In this document: positions 55,401-58,400 of the stretch, piece after piece
Position numbering within the stretch: the stretch's first letter is position 1
Layout of the letters: each line of letters begins with the position of its first letter
From: Hymenopus coronatus
Lineage: Eukaryota; Arthropoda; Insecta; Mantodea; Hymenopodidae
Assembly (NCBI GenBank): GCA_030762935.1
Contig: CM060883.1
Location: 31,428,501-31,492,500 of the forward strand
Length of the DNA stretch: 64,000 nucleotides
Direction of reading: 5' to 3'
The notes under the pieces: model-generated
What the model saw: the letters and a program-made list of their open reading frames with translations, nothing else
The model's database searches: none
What the model was told of the DNA's origin: nothing
Program-made: the position numbers and the translations under genes

Positions 55401-58400
55401 CAATAGCCCTTAGTCTGCAGGTAGAATGTTCTATTAATTTGATTTTGGTGCTTAGAAGTGTATATCAGAAGCAAACAGTGCACTTAAGGGTTAACTGAAA
55501 GTATAGTAAGTTTATACCTCACTAAGCTGTCAATTCAGAACAGCCAAATCATCAGATTTATCCAATGCATACTTGGGCAAGTATAAATCTGGTGGTTAAC
55601 ACTACATATTAATACTAACATATTGATCTACTGGTTGAAGATAAATGCTTGGTTCTTCTTTTTGCATTTGTTTATACATAGGACAATTGCATAGAATGTA
55701 TTCCATTTAGGAACCTACAGGGAGACCCAATAGATCATAAACTGGCTGTGCAGTATTTTTCCAGCTTCCAATGGCAGCCCACATTGCTATCTGCGGCTAT
55801 CACAGAATGTTGCTAATGTAACCATACAACAATTTCCTGAACTATGTTTAAAAACTTTACTTACTAATGTTATATAAAAGTAGGTGCTGAAATTAGCCAC
55901 CATTTTGTCCACTTATTTTTGACTTCTGTAGAAACTCGCTGTAGTTCACATTGCAAAATGTGCGTCATTTCCTGACAGATATTTTGTTTTAATTCCAGGA
56001 TGTATGGGTTTATCATTATACTTTGCTTTAATTCCAGGATGTATGGGTTTATCATTATACTTTGTTTTAATGTACCTCAGAGATAGAAGTCACAGGAGCT
56101 TAGAGGGTTCCAGATCTCTATAGTAATTCTGTCCTCAAATTCGCTATCAATTACTCTCATCGAAATTGGATGTAAGGGCTGTGGCAGAGTCTTGATGGAA
56201 AAAGACAAAGGTATGCTCCCTGTCTCTTTATTCTTTAAAAAGACTGGGCAAAATTGTATTCACATATGTAGGGTATCCACTATTGATGGTACAGGCACAC
56301 CATACATTTTTTTTTTCCCTCCATATTTTCATGAATAATATTTGGTTTGTCAGGGCTCCAAAAATAATTACATGTCCAAGAAGTTGAAGCCAGGCCTCAG
56401 AAAAATATTAAATATGGGTCTAATCCATTGTATACACTATTCAATTAAGAAAATATTAATATAAACACTTGTGAGCCGTGAGCAGTCATGGGTTCCAACT
56501 TGCTTACAGGTTCTTCATAGCCAATTCTTTGTGCAGGAACTCATGCACTCACTCACTTGAGATACCTACAGCGTCAGAAAATTTTTATTCTAACATTACT
56601 AAATCATGGATTTTGTCAATAGTTCCCTGTGTGATGACCTCAATTGGATGGCCAGAGTGCACTTCATCTGCGGTGCTTGTCCAGTCACATTTAAATTCAT
56701 TAATTCAAAAGAAAATGATCAATGATGGTATAGAGTCTGCATGTACTTTATCCAATAATGTTTTGATTTGTGCAGCAGTCCAACCCTTTGAATAAAAATG
56801 TTATATAACAGCACAAAACTCAGTTTACTCCATTTTGAAAATGTTATGTAACAGCATGAAACTCAGTTTTCTTTATTTTCAATTGCAGTTGACTAAACCA
56901 ATTCAGATGGCTGTCAGCAGTGAATGATACTGTGGCCGCGCCGTGGCCGAGTGGTTAAACCACTCGACTCTCACCTAGACGGCCGGGGTTCGATCCCAAG
57001 CGACCGCATGTGAGATTTGTGGTTGACAAAACGGCGCTGGGGCGGGTTTTCTCCGGGTACTCCGGTTTCCCCCGCCATTGCATTCCACCAGTGCTCCATC
57101 GTCATTCATGTATCATCAGTGTCACCGCCTGCGGTGCCATTAGTAGTTAAAGCGGGCGTTAAACACTACCCAAAAAAAAAGAAGAACAAAAAAAAAAATG
57201 ATACTGTACGTTGATGAACATTTTTATGCAATCCTTTGAATAATAAAGCTTACCAACCATTGGGCTGCAGCAAAAATGTTTCATTCTTTTATGGAAATTT
57301 ACCAGGTTTATCAAGCCACTCTGTAGGTTCTTTAATACACATGACTTTAGAACACGGAACAGAGATAAAGATGGGTGGGGAAATGCACAGAGAGAGAGAG
57401 GTAGAGAGAAATAGAATATTGTCTCTTTTGTTCTTGCTCATTATGCACAGGCAGGTCAGGTTTCAGCAGTGCTACAGGACAACCTGCACTTTCCTGTCTT
57501 TGCATGTGCTCCCAACTGTAGTATGCTTTGAAGATACTTAAAAGGATCATGAACTTAAACTGAAAAAGCTACAATGGTGCCATCGCCCTCTGTGGTATAA
57601 TGGTCACCATGCTAACTTCATATACCCAAGGTCGCAGGTTCAAACTTGGCGGAGGACGATGGATTTTTTCGGGCGTAAAAATCCTTAGCATGGCTTCCTT
57701 TGGAAGGGAAGTAAAGCCGTTGGTCCCATGTTGTAAATTTACGGCACGTAAAAGAACCTCAAGCCTTATTAAGAGGCCTCTGAGCAAAGTTACATGGTAT
57801 TTCACACCCAATATAGAATGGGACGCTGATAACCACAGCAGTTAAAGAGCGTCCATAAATAAACCTCCATTTATATTTACAATGGTGCCCTCAAAACAAA
57901 ACATTAGTGAATGTGAGCCATATTTGCATTATTATGTTTATGCCTACAATATACAATTATGGTGAATGCTTCTAATGCTTCTGTTATCAGAAACCGAAAT
58001 CTTATGATTGCTGTTCTGTAGCTGAATAAGCATCATTCCATAATTCCTTGAATATCCCAAATTACATTCCCTAGGAAGTAACATAATAATCTGAGAGGTT
58101 TTGCATCCTGTTGAATGTTAACTATCAAGCAGCTTCAAAAGTCTATCTATCTCTTAAGGTTTAGGCAAGAAAGGGATAGGAATAAGGCTCTGTGCCTGTC
58201 TCCTTATTTATTTATAACACATTAGTGAGTGATCTTGGTTTAAGTGGATATCATACCTTCGGAGCTCTTGCATGTCTTGAAGTTACAGAATTCACAGCTA
58301 AGGTGTCAGACTTTACAAGAAGCAGCACTTGAGTCTTCTCAAATCATGGGCAGTAACCCTTATGTCACCTTATATAACTGTATTCACTAATGGCATGGTC

